Below, piece after piece: positions 44,908 through 53,164 of a stretch of 64,000 nt of DNA. The position numbers were made by a program, and so were the translations under genes. Each line of letters opens with the position of its first letter. Position 1 is the stretch's first letter. Source of the stretch: Pseudomonadota bacterium. GTDB taxonomy: Bacteria; Pseudomonadota; Alphaproteobacteria; Rhodobacterales; Rhodobacteraceae. The stretch lies in assembly GCA_018240425.1 (NCBI GenBank), contig JAFEFU010000018.1, positions 62,001-126,000 on the forward strand. Direction: 5' to 3'. The notes under the pieces are model-generated. The model saw only the letters and a program-made list of their open reading frames with translations. It did not search any database and had not been told where the DNA came from.

Positions 44908-46578
44908 TTGCCCGAGAACACACCGATCCTGTTCGTCATCCATGTCGCGGGCGCGGCGGCGCTGTTGATCTGGGCGGTCAGGCTGGTCAGGACCGGGGTC
45001 GAGCGGGGCTGGTCGGTCCAGTTGCGCCGCTGGCTGCGGCGCGGCAATGAAAACCGGCTTCTGGCCGCCGCCGCCGGCACCGGGGCGACGATGGTCCTGC
45101 AAAGCTCGACCGCGGTGGCCGTCCTGGTGGCGAATTTTGCCGCCGCCGGCACCCTGACCGGCGAGGCGGGAACGGCGGTGATGCTGGGCTCGTTCCTCGG
45201 GTCGGCCATTGTCACCCAGATCCTCGTGACGCCCGCGACCTGGCTGGTGCCGGTCCTTCTGCTGGCGGGGGTGACGATCTTCCAGCGCTCGCAGCAGCGG
45301 GAATGGCGGATGGCCGGGCGCAGCCTGATCGGGCTGGGGCTGATCTTCGTGGCCCTCGGGATGATGCTGGCCGCGACCGAGCCACTGGCGAAGGCGCAGG
45401 GGCTGACCGCGGTCATGGCCTATCTCGGCGGCGACCCGGTGACGGCCTTCGCCATCGGCGCGGTCTTCACCTGGGCGGTGCAGTCGTCGGTCACGTCGGT
45501 CCTGCTGGTGGTGACGCTGGCCCAGACCGGGGTGATGCCGGTCGCGGCGGGCGCGGCGATGGTGCTGGGGGCCAACCTCGGCTCGTCGATGAACGGGCTG
45601 ACCCTGACGCTCGGCTCCGGGCTCGAGGCGCGGCGGATGATCCTGGCCAACCTGGCGGTGCGGGGCGGCGGGGCGGCGGTCGCTCTCCTGACCCTGGCGC
45701 TGGCGCGGCCCTCGTTCGACGCCCTGGGGCCGACCCCGGCGCGACAGGTGCTGAACCTGCATCTCCTGTTCAACCTGGCGCTTCTCGTCCTCGCCCTGCC
45801 CGTCACCGGCCCCCTGATGCGGGCCGCGCGCCGTCTGGTCGCGGCCCCGGCGGTGGCGACCCGCCTTGACCGGGTGTCGGCGCTGGACCCGGCGACGCTC
45901 GACCAGCCGGCACGCGCGCTTTCCGCCGCGACGCGCGAGATCCTCGTCATGGGCGAAGGGGTCGAGGCGATGCTGCGCGCGATCATGGGCCTTTACCGCA
46001 CCTGGGACGAAAGCGCGGCCGACGCCATCCGCCTGAAGGAGGAGGATGTCGACCGCATCCATCTCGAGACCAAGCTGTTCCTCGCCCGGCTGCAACGCAC
46101 CAATCTTGACGAGACATCCGAGCGGCGGGTGCTGGGGCTGGCCGAGATGGGCGCCAATCTCGAAAGCGCCGCCAACGTCATCGCGCAATCGATGCTGCCC
46201 CTGGCGCGCCGGCTGGATCAGGAAGGGGTGACATTCTCGGAAACCGGCTTCGCCGAAGTCAATGACTTCCACGACCGGGTGCTGGCCAACGCCCAGGCGG
46301 CGCTGAACGTGGTGATGACGCTGAACCCCGATGCCGCCCGTGCCCTCGTCGCCGAAAAGGACCAGGTGCGCGACATCGAGCAGGGGCTGCAACGCTCGCA
46401 CCTCGAGCGGTTGAAGGAAGGGCGCGTCGAATCGATCGAGACCTCGAACATCCATCAGGAGACGCTGCGCGCCCTGAAACAGGTGAACGCCGCCGTCACC
46501 CAGGTCGCCTATCCGATCCTGGCGGAAACCGGCGACCTGCTGGGCAGCCGGCTGTCGCACAACCGGCAGGCGGGCTGA
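44908..46578 (+). CDS. Na+/phosphate cotransporter family protein (NptA/PhoU-domain type)
   Basis: A 556-residue membrane protein. Two Na/Pi-cotransporter repeats carry the QSS motifs: GTGATMVLQSSTAVAVLVANFAA near residues 58-80 and FTWAVQSSVTSVLLVVTLAQTG near 185-206, with a GANLGSSMNG block after the second. The C-terminal 220 residues are a PhoU-like helical domain (ILVMGEGVEAMLRAIMGLYR...ESAANVIAQSMLPLARRLDQEG). It probably imports or exports phosphate. The TTG start at 44908 has AGGAGAA upstream; no ATG fits. A Pho-box-like site lies upstream. Confidence 0.88.
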   Translation: MPENTPILFVIHVAGAAALLIWAVRLVRTGVERGWSVQLRRWLRRGNENRLLAAAAGTGATMVLQSSTAVAVLVANFAAAGTLTGEAGTAVMLGSFLGSAIVTQILVTPATWLVPVLLLAGVTIFQRSQQREWRMAGRSLIGLGLIFVALGMMLAATEPLAKAQGLTAVMAYLGGDPVTAFAIGAVFTWAVQSSVTSVLLVVTLAQTGVMPVAAGAAMVLGANLGSSMNGLTLTLGSGLEARRMILANLAVRGGGAAVALLTLALARPSFDALGPTPARQVLNLHLLFNLALLVLALPVTGPLMRAARRLVAAPAVATRLDRVSALDPATLDQPARALSAATREILVMGEGVEAMLRAIMGLYRTWDESAADAIRLKEEDVDRIHLETKLFLARLQRTNLDETSERRVLGLAEMGANLESAANVIAQSMLPLARRLDQEGVTFSETGFAEVNDFHDRVLANAQAALNVVMTLNPDAARALVAEKDQVRDIEQGLQRSHLERLKEGRVESIETSNIHQETLRALKQVNAAVTQVAYPILAETGDLLGSRLSHNRQAG

Positions 46579-46633
46579 CTGGACCGGACCGCCTGGCGCG
46601 CCTGGCGACCACGCCGCGCCCGGCCCCCGCCCG

Positions 46634-47896
46634 TCAGCCCCTGCCCTTCCACGGCACCAGCCGCCGTTCGGCCACCCGCATCAGCATGTCGATGCCATAG
46701 CCGATCACGCCGATCAGGATGATGCCCATCACCACGATGTCGGTCTGCTGGAACTTCGAGGCGGCGATGATCATCATGCCCGCGCCCTTCTCGGCCGCGA
46801 CCAGTTCGGCGGCGACGACGGTGCCCCAGCAGACCCCCATCGCCACCCGCGCCCCGGTGAAGATGTCCGGCAGCGAGTTCGGGACGATGACATGGGCAAG
46901 GATCTGCCGCTTCGAGGCGCCCAGAGAATACGCGGCGTGGATCTTCGAGATCTTCACCCCTGACACCCCCGACCGGGCGGCGATCACCATGATCCACAGC
47001 GCGGCGAGGAACAGGAGCACGATCTTGCCGGACTCCCAGATTCCGAACCAGATGATGACCAGCGGGATCAGCGCCAGGGGCGGCACCGGGCGCATGAACT
47101 CGACGATCGGGTCGAACCAGCCGCGGAACCAGCCCGACAGGCCCATCGCGTAGCCAAGCGGGATGCCCACGACCGAGCCGAGTGCGAACCCGGCGAGAAC
47201 CCGCATCAGCGAATAGCCCAGATGCTCCCAGAGCGAGGTGTTCTGATAGCCGGTGCGCGCGATCTCGGCCAACCGCGCCGCCACCCGTTCGGGCGCCGGC
47301 AGCCAGATCGGCTCGACCTGCCAGCCCTTGTCGGGCTGGAAGTTCAGCGACCCTTTCGGCGTCAGCGTGACGGTGCCGTGCGCGACCCTCTGGGTTCCGC
47401 CGGGCGAGATCGGCCGGCCGTCGATGGCGGTGACGGCATAGCCGGTGCCCTTGCCGCCCTCGTCATTGTCCTGCACCTTCAGAAGCACCGACCGCCAGGC
47501 GGCGACCGCGGCGGAATCGTCATGGGCGAAGCCCTCGCCCGGCGCGACCTGGGGCGCGGGCTTCACGTCGTCGAGCGGATGGACAAGGACCGTCACCCGG
47601 GCATCGTCGGTCTGGCCGGCGAGGTTGGCGGCGGTATAGGTGAAGGCGGTCTCGCCCGTGAAGGGGCCGGGCACATGCAGAGGCACCAGTCTTGATCCGG
47701 TGAAGGCCCCCCAGATCAGGAAGATCGCGACCACCGAGATCACCGAGGCGGTGCGATCGGGCGTCACCGCGCTTTCGTCGCCGAAGGTGACGGTCTTGAG
47801 GCTGGTCAGGTCATGGCGCTGGCGGTGGCGGCGGGCCAGGCGAACCGCCATGAACGACAGCGCGAACAGCGCGACATAGATGGCCAGAACGATCAT
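46634..47896 (-). CDS. tauC: Taurine ABC transporter permease TauC with unusual N-terminal extension
   Basis: A 420-residue permease. The last 225 residues are normal TauC/SsuC (LAGFALGSVVGIPLGYAMG; EAA region HAAYSLGASKRQILAHVIVPNSLPDIFTGARVAMG). The first ~195 are additional: a helix (2-20), a basic loop, a second helix (51-67), and a ~125-residue exported domain with FTYTAANLAGQTDDARVTV (85-103) and GTVTLTPKGSLNFQPDKGW (174-192), resembling cadherin/adhesin-type beta-sandwich repeats. I recall the same layout in other Rhodobacterales TauC proteins. ATG at 47896 overlaps the tauB stop by four bases. Confidence 0.88.
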   Translation of the reverse strand: MIVLAIYVALFALSFMAVRLARRHRQRHDLTSLKTVTFGDESAVTPDRTASVISVVAIFLIWGAFTGSRLVPLHVPGPFTGETAFTYTAANLAGQTDDARVTVLVHPLDDVKPAPQVAPGEGFAHDDSAAVAAWRSVLLKVQDNDEGGKGTGYAVTAIDGRPISPGGTQRVAHGTVTLTPKGSLNFQPDKGWQVEPIWLPAPERVAARLAEIARTGYQNTSLWEHLGYSLMRVLAGFALGSVVGIPLGYAMGLSGWFRGWFDPIVEFMRPVPPLALIPLVIIWFGIWESGKIVLLFLAALWIMVIAARSGVSGVKISKIHAAYSLGASKRQILAHVIVPNSLPDIFTGARVAMGVCWGTVVAAELVAAEKGAGMMIIAASKFQQTDIVVMGIILIGVIGYGIDMLMRVAERRLVPWKGRG

Positions 47897-48696
47897 GCGG
47901 CGCGGTCCTTGCGGCCCATGATCTCTTCCTCCATCCCCCAGATCATTTCGAGGATTTCCGAGCGCTTCTCGGCAAATCCCTCGGACTTCTTCACCGACCG
48001 CAGGTCGGAGGTGACGCCCCGCTCGGCGAAGGGCAGGCGGTATTCGCGGAAGATGCGGCCGGGGCGCGGGGCCATGACGATCAGCCGCTCGCCCAGCAGA
48101 AGCGCCTCCTCGACCGAATGGGTGATGAGGACGACGGTCTTGCCCGTCTCCTTCCACAGCTTGAGCACGAGGCCCTGCATCTTCTCGCGCGTCAGCGCAT
48201 CAAGCGCGCCAAGGGGTTCGTCCATCAGGACCACGTCCGGGTCGTTGGCCAGGCAGCGGGCAAGCGCCACGCGCTGCTGCATCCCCCCCGACAGTTCGTA
48301 GACCGCCTTGTCCTTGAAATCCTGAAGGCCCACGGTCTCCAGAAGGTGATCGGTGATCCGGTTGCGCTCGGCCTCGGCCATGCCCTTCATGCGCGGGCCG
48401 AAATCGACGTTCCGGCGCACGCTCATCCATTCGAAGAGCGCGCCCTGCTGGAAGACCATGCCGCGTTCGGGGGCCGGGCCTTCGACCGGATGGCCGTTCA
48501 GCGTCACCCGGCCCTCGGTCGGCATCAGAAACCCGGCGAGGATGTTGAGAAGCGTGGTCTTGCCGCAGCCCGAGGGGCCGAGAACCGACAGGAGCGCGCC
48601 CTTCTCAAGCTGAAGCGACACGTCCTTGAGCGCCTGAATGGCGGCCCCGTTCGGCAGTTCGAACCGCATCGAGAGATTCTGGACGGAAAGGACCAT
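47893..48696 (-). CDS. tauB: Taurine ABC transporter ATP-binding protein
   Basis: A 267-residue ATPase. Walker A LGPSGCGKTTLLNILAG, Q-loop MVFQQGALFEWMSVRRN, signature ELSGGMQQRVALARCLANDP, Walker B VVLMDEPLGALDALTRE and H-loop LITHSVEEAL are intact and typical of TauB/SsuB. ATG at 48696 follows CCGGAGGCATCCCGCG. Energises taurine import with TauA and TauC. Confidence 0.92.
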   Translation of the reverse strand: MVLSVQNLSMRFELPNGAAIQALKDVSLQLEKGALLSVLGPSGCGKTTLLNILAGFLMPTEGRVTLNGHPVEGPAPERGMVFQQGALFEWMSVRRNVDFGPRMKGMAEAERNRITDHLLETVGLQDFKDKAVYELSGGMQQRVALARCLANDPDVVLMDEPLGALDALTREKMQGLVLKLWKETGKTVVLITHSVEEALLLGERLIVMAPRPGRIFREYRLPFAERGVTSDLRSVKKSEGFAEKRSEILEMIWGMEEEIMGRKDRAA

Positions 48697-48757
48697 CGCG
48701 GGATGCCTCCGGCTGGGGCGGAAGGGAAAGGGCGGCCCGAGGGCCGCCCCGCCTGCG

Positions 48758-49756
48758 TCACATCGAGGCTGCCGCCGTCAGCGGGCCGGTGTTCACCTGC
48801 GCCTTGTAGTCGTCGAGCGCGGCCGGAACCGAGCCCGCCTTGACGAAGACATCGGCCACGCCCTTCATGAAGTCCTGGACGCCGCCGCCAAGCCACTTGG
48901 CCGACAGCTTTTCGTCGATCGTCGGGAAGCTGAAGGTCGCCAGCGAGTCCTTCGCCGCCGCCTCGTCCATGCCGCTGTCCTTGGCGATGACCGGCAGCAT
49001 CTCGGCGCGCTTGCTTTCGTCGGCCCACTGGGCATTGGCGTCCGCCGTGACCTTGAGGAACTTCGACACGAGGTCGGCGTTCTCGGACACGAAGGGCGCG
49101 GGCGCCGAGATCACGTCGAAGACGAGGATGCCCAGATCCTCCTTCTCCTTGCCGGTCAGCAGGACGTTGCCGTGCTCTTCCATCCGCCTCAGCCCGCCGC
49201 CGAAGCCGCAGGCCATGTCGAGGCCGCCCTGGGCAAAGGCGGCGGCGCCGTCGGCGGGGGCCATGTCGACGATCTGCATGGTCGAGACATCGACGCCGAA
49301 GTGGGCCATCTGCTTGAGGAAACCATAGTGGGCGGCGGTGCCGACCGGCAGGACGACCTTCTTCCCCTCAAGCTCCTTGGCATTGTCCTTGGTGATCTCG
49401 AGGTCCGAGCGCACCACGCAGTTGTCGTTGTCGGAATAGCTGACCGCGACATCGACGATCTGCAGGTCCTGGCCGGCGCTGGTCGCCACCACGAAGGGCG
49501 GCAGGCCCTGGCTGACCGCCAGCTGCACGTCGCCCGAGGCCATCGCCGCCGACATGGCGGTTCCGGTCTCGAACGCGCGCCAGTTGATCTTGACGCCCAG
49601 TTCCTTCTCGTAGGTGCCCATCGCCTTGGCATATTCGAAGGGCATCGGCCATTCGAGGAAGTAGGCGACGGTGATCTCGTCGACCGCAAGTGCGGCAGTT
49701 CCGGCGGACATGAGCGCAAGCGCGGCCACGGCTCCGGTCAGCAAACGTCTGGTCAT
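48758..49756 (-). CDS. tauA: Taurine-binding periplasmic protein
   Basis: A 332-residue substrate-binding protein with signal peptide MTRRLLTGAVAALALMSAGTAALA. Mature motifs ITVAYFLEWPMPFEYAKA, TGTAMSAAMASGDVQLAVSQGLPPF and NCVVRSDLEITKDNAKELEGK fit TauA/NitT-type proteins. ATG at 49756 follows GGGGAGACTGCCAAC. First gene of tauABC. The paired boxes at 49830-49863 precede it. Confidence 0.9.
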   Translation of the reverse strand: MTRRLLTGAVAALALMSAGTAALAVDEITVAYFLEWPMPFEYAKAMGTYEKELGVKINWRAFETGTAMSAAMASGDVQLAVSQGLPPFVVATSAGQDLQIVDVAVSYSDNDNCVVRSDLEITKDNAKELEGKKVVLPVGTAAHYGFLKQMAHFGVDVSTMQIVDMAPADGAAAFAQGGLDMACGFGGGLRRMEEHGNVLLTGKEKEDLGILVFDVISAPAPFVSENADLVSKFLKVTADANAQWADESKRAEMLPVIAKDSGMDEAAAKDSLATFSFPTIDEKLSAKWLGGGVQDFMKGVADVFVKAGSVPAALDDYKAQVNTGPLTAAASM

Positions 49757-49829
49757 GTTGGCAGTCTCCCCGTTTTCTGAATGTAGTCTTCAGTTTTCCC
49801 GGCAGTATGTGGCCCGCCTGCCGGGCCGT

Positions 49830-49863
49830 ATAGGTCCAGATCAGGCAAGGCGTTTAGGTCCAG
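49830..49863 (-). promoter_or_regulatory. Paired TauR boxes before tauA
   Basis: On the minus strand CTGGACCTAA (49854-49863) and CTGGACCTAT (49830-49839) form direct repeats with a 24-base period, oriented toward tauA. They match the CTGGACYTAA direct repeats known for TauR of Rhodobacter capsulatus. Confidence 0.8.
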
Positions 49864-49892
49864 CGACGGGGCGCGCAACCTGGGCGCACAGG

Positions 49893-49925
49893 TTGGACCT
49901 ACGGGGGAACGCGGCCTGGCCCTAC
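49893..49925 (+). promoter_or_regulatory. Paired TauR boxes before tpa
   Basis: TTGGACCTAC (49893-49902) and CTGGCCCTAC (49916-49925), 23-base period, oriented toward tpa. They are weaker matches to CTGGACYTAA than the tauA pair and are its mirror image in the same divergent gap. Confidence 0.7.
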
Positions 49926-50007
49926 GGCAGGGCGGGCGATGGTGGTCAACTGGCGACGGCAGGCCGCCTTCCGGGCGGCTGCGGGCACTTGCGGGAAAGG
50001 ATGCGAC

Positions 50008-51384
50008 ATGAACCTTGCGCGTGGCACGAACGACATGCAGGCCGTCATCGACGCCGACAAGGCGCATGTCTGGCACCACCTGGTCCAGCACAAGCAGTTC
50101 GAGGCCGCCGATCCAAGGGTGATCGTCGAGGGCAAGGGCCTCAGGGTCTGGGACGCGCGCGGGCGCGAATACATCGACGCGGTCTCGGGCGCGGTCTGGA
50201 CGGTGAATGTCGGCTATGGGCGGGAATCCATCGCCGACGTGGTGCGCGACACGCTGGTCAGGATGAACTATTTCGCCGGGGTCGGCGGGTCGGTGCCCGG
50301 GGCGAAGTTCGCCGAACGGCTGATCTCGAAGATGCCGGGGATGAGCCGCGTCTACTATTCCAACTCGGGCTCCGAGGCCAACGAGAAGGTCTACAAGATG
50401 GTGCGCCAGATCGCGCACAAGCATCACGGCGGCAAGAAGTGGAAGATCCTCTACCGCGAGCGCGACTACCACGGCACCACCATCGGAACTCTGGCGACCT
50501 CGGGCCAGCCCGAGCGCGCCATGCAGTACGGCCCCTACCCCGACGGGTTCGTCATGGTCCCGCACTGCCTGGAATACCGCAAGCAGTGGGATGTCGAGAA
50601 CTATGGCGAGCGCGCCGCCGACGCGATCGAGGAGGTGATCCTGCGCGAGGGTCCCGACACCGTGGGCGCCATCGTGCTCGAGCCGGTAACGGCCGGCGGC
50701 GGCGTGATCGTGCCGCCCACGGGCTACTGGGAGAGGGTTCATGAAATCTGCAGGAAATACAATATCCTGCTGCACATTGATGAAGTGGTCTGCGGGGTCG
50801 GGCGCACCGGCACCTGGTTCGGATACCAGCATTTCGGCATCAAGCCGGACTTCGTGACGATGGCCAAGGGCGTCGCCTCGGGCTATGCGGCGATCTCCTG
50901 CACCGTCACCACCGAGGCGGTGTTCGACCTCTTCAAGGACGCCGGCGATCCGATGAGCTATTTCCGCGACATCTCGACCTTCGGCGGCTGCACCGCCGGG
51001 CCGGCGGCGGCACTGGAAAACATGCGCATCATCGAGGACGAGGGCCTTCTGGAGAACACGCTCAGGATGGGCGAGCGGACCATCGCCAACCTCGGCGCGC
51101 TGATGGAGAAGCACAAGGTCATCGGCGACGTGCGCGGCAAGGGCCTTTTCTGCGGCGCCGAACTGGTGGCCGACCGCAAGACCAAGGAGCCGATGGACGA
51201 GAAGAAGGTGGCGGCGGTGGTGGCCGAATGCGGCGCGCAGGGGGTCATCATCGGCATGACCAACCGTTCGCTGCCGGGGCTGAACAACACGCTGTGCCTC
51301 TCGCCGGCGCTGATCGCCACCGCCGACGACATCGACGCGATCACCGGGGCGATCGACAAGGCGCTGACGCGCGTCTTTTCCTGA
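50008..51384 (+). CDS. tpa: Taurine:pyruvate aminotransferase
   Basis: A 458-residue class-III PLP aminotransferase that moves the amino group of taurine to pyruvate, giving sulfoacetaldehyde and alanine. PLP lysine Lys287 in DFVTMAKGVASGYAAIS, acid Asp258 in LLHIDEVVCGVGRTG, SNSGSEANEKVYKMVRQIAHKH, and EPVTAGGGVIVPPTGYW are present. The N-terminus NDMQAVIDADKAHVWHHLVQHK is characteristic of Tpa. ATG at 50008 follows GGGAAAGGATGCGAC. Alanine dehydrogenase to recycle alanine is not in the window. Confidence 0.93.
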   Translation: MNLARGTNDMQAVIDADKAHVWHHLVQHKQFEAADPRVIVEGKGLRVWDARGREYIDAVSGAVWTVNVGYGRESIADVVRDTLVRMNYFAGVGGSVPGAKFAERLISKMPGMSRVYYSNSGSEANEKVYKMVRQIAHKHHGGKKWKILYRERDYHGTTIGTLATSGQPERAMQYGPYPDGFVMVPHCLEYRKQWDVENYGERAADAIEEVILREGPDTVGAIVLEPVTAGGGVIVPPTGYWERVHEICRKYNILLHIDEVVCGVGRTGTWFGYQHFGIKPDFVTMAKGVASGYAAISCTVTTEAVFDLFKDAGDPMSYFRDISTFGGCTAGPAAALENMRIIEDEGLLENTLRMGERTIANLGALMEKHKVIGDVRGKGLFCGAELVADRKTKEPMDEKKVAAVVAECGAQGVIIGMTNRSLPGLNNTLCLSPALIATADDIDAITGAIDKALTRVFS

Positions 51385-51418
51385 CCGGGTTTCGCGCCCC
51401 GGATCAGGTCCGGGTCTT

Positions 51419-52972
51419 TCAGCTGCCGGCGGCCCTGAGCCTCCAGACGTCGAAATTCGCCGTCGATCCGGCCAGCCCGTAGGACGCGCTGAGCGTCCTC
51501 CAGCGCGGATCCGCGGCGAGGAAGGCATACCAGTCGAAGCTCCGGTCCTGGATGAAGAGCCGGCGCTTGTCGATGAGGATCATCTCGGGGCGGAAGGTCG
51601 CGATGTCGGTCAGGTCGGCGTCGCGGGTCCGGTCGAGGATGGCGCGCAGGCGGGCGCAGGTTTCGGCTTCCGCGGCGCAGTCGGTCGTCGCAAGGCCGGC
51701 GAGTGCGCCGGGCAGCGTCCAGTTCTGCGGATAGCGGCTGGCCCAGGTCGCACCAAGCTGGAGCGCAAGGAGGGGGCCGGCATCGACGCTGGTCGTGGCG
51801 GCGAACAGGCTCCGGGGCGATGGCGCAGTCCCCATCGCGGCCTCGATCTCGGGCAGGGCACGGAACTGGTAGGTGCCGCGGTGCACGGCAAGCGCGCCGA
51901 CGCCGGCCGTGGCCAGCAGCGCCCCGACGGCGAGCGGCGTTAGTTTCGGCGACTGTACCAGCGTCCAGAGGACGGCAAGGTTGGCGAAGGTCCAGAACGG
52001 GACGAGATGGTAGCCGAAGCCGCTCCATTGCAGGAGATAGCAGGCAAGTCCGGCCAGGATGCCTGCGACAAGAAGGCCGGGCATCGCCGCCCTGCGCCAG
52101 GAGATGGCGACGAGGATGAAATAGGCCAGGTAGGGCAGGCAGCCTTTCATCAGGTTGCCGGCCACGACCCGGTCGGGAAGGCCGAAGCTCAGGTAGACCT
52201 GCCGCGCGGTCGGGACGGCGTCGGCAAGAAACGCGGGATGAAAGAGCGCCGTCGCCACGACATAGGCGGCGCCGGTGCCGATCATCGCAAGGGCTTCGGC
52301 CGAGACGAGCGGCCAGAGGCTGCGGCGACCCAGGCAGTGCCAGGCCGTGACGGCGATCGGGATCGGCAGGAAATAGGGCTTGATGCAGATGCCGACGGCC
52401 GCAGCGACGGCAAGAAGGACGCGCGCGGGCAGGCGCGGCGCCACGCCCGGGGACACCGGAATCTGGCCGATGAACCACGGCAGCACGAAAAGCGCCATCA
52501 GATGCTCGCGCTGGCCGAACTCGGGCAGGGAGGGGAGGGTCAGGACCGCGCCGAGGCCGAGGAAGGCCAGCGCCCGCCGCGCGGCGCCGGCGGCGATCCG
52601 GGCGCCGAGGAGCGAGTCGCCGACAAAGAGGCTGATGCCGGTCAGCGCCGCGAGGAAGGCATATTGCCCGTTCACGTCGCCGATGGACAGCGCCTCCGAA
52701 ATCCAGATCGCCGGGACCGTCAGGTACGAGGCGAGCGGCGGGTTCACGTCGTAAAGATCGACGTAGAGCCGCGCCCCCTCGAGCCATTTGCGGGTGGAGA
52801 CCAGGTACCAGGCAGTATCGTGATTGATCGTCCGGCCCCAGAGAAAGGCAAGAAGCACAAGGGCGAAGGCCAGCGAGGCCGACGCCCGGATCATGACCAA
52901 CCACAGAGAGGCGGGGACGGCGCCAGGGCCGGAGGCCCGCGCCGGCGTCCCGAGCACGGTACTGTCGCTCAA
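51419..52972 (-). CDS. Polytopic membrane protein, GT-C/GT39-like (possible glycosyltransferase)
   Basis: About 517 residues with some 10-12 hydrophobic helices. Near the N-terminus the motif NHDTAWYLVSTRKWLEGARLY followed by YDVNPPLASYLTVP is like the acidic loop of GT-C (ArnT/PMT, GT39) glycosyltransferases that use polyprenyl-phosphate sugars. A soluble C-terminal part (TDCAAEAETCARLRAILDRTRDADLTDIATFRP) follows. Start uncertain: TTG at 52972 has GGGGAGGAAGGA before it; ATGs at 53017 and 52894 have no ribosome site. It interrupts the taurine genes, between tpa and tauR on the opposite strand; relation to taurine use is unknown. Confidence 0.65.
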   Translation of the reverse strand: MSDSTVLGTPARASGPGAVPASLWLVMIRASASLAFALVLLAFLWGRTINHDTAWYLVSTRKWLEGARLYVDLYDVNPPLASYLTVPAIWISEALSIGDVNGQYAFLAALTGISLFVGDSLLGARIAAGAARRALAFLGLGAVLTLPSLPEFGQREHLMALFVLPWFIGQIPVSPGVAPRLPARVLLAVAAAVGICIKPYFLPIPIAVTAWHCLGRRSLWPLVSAEALAMIGTGAAYVVATALFHPAFLADAVPTARQVYLSFGLPDRVVAGNLMKGCLPYLAYFILVAISWRRAAMPGLLVAGILAGLACYLLQWSGFGYHLVPFWTFANLAVLWTLVQSPKLTPLAVGALLATAGVGALAVHRGTYQFRALPEIEAAMGTAPSPRSLFAATTSVDAGPLLALQLGATWASRYPQNWTLPGALAGLATTDCAAEAETCARLRAILDRTRDADLTDIATFRPEMILIDKRRLFIQDRSFDWYAFLAADPRWRTLSASYGLAGSTANFDVWRLRAAGS

Positions 52973-53164
52973 TCCTTCCTCCCCGCCGATCAATGCCCCG
53001 CCACATGATCCGACCATTTGGGCAGGAATGAGGCCCGGGCCGGGAGTTTTCGCCCTGCCCCGCTGCCGGGCCGCCGCATCCGTGCCCCTGGACGAAAGGA
53101 ATTGGCCCGCGGCAGGCCCGGCACGCTATTGTGGCGCGAGATTTGTTCCGACATGGGGCCAGGA

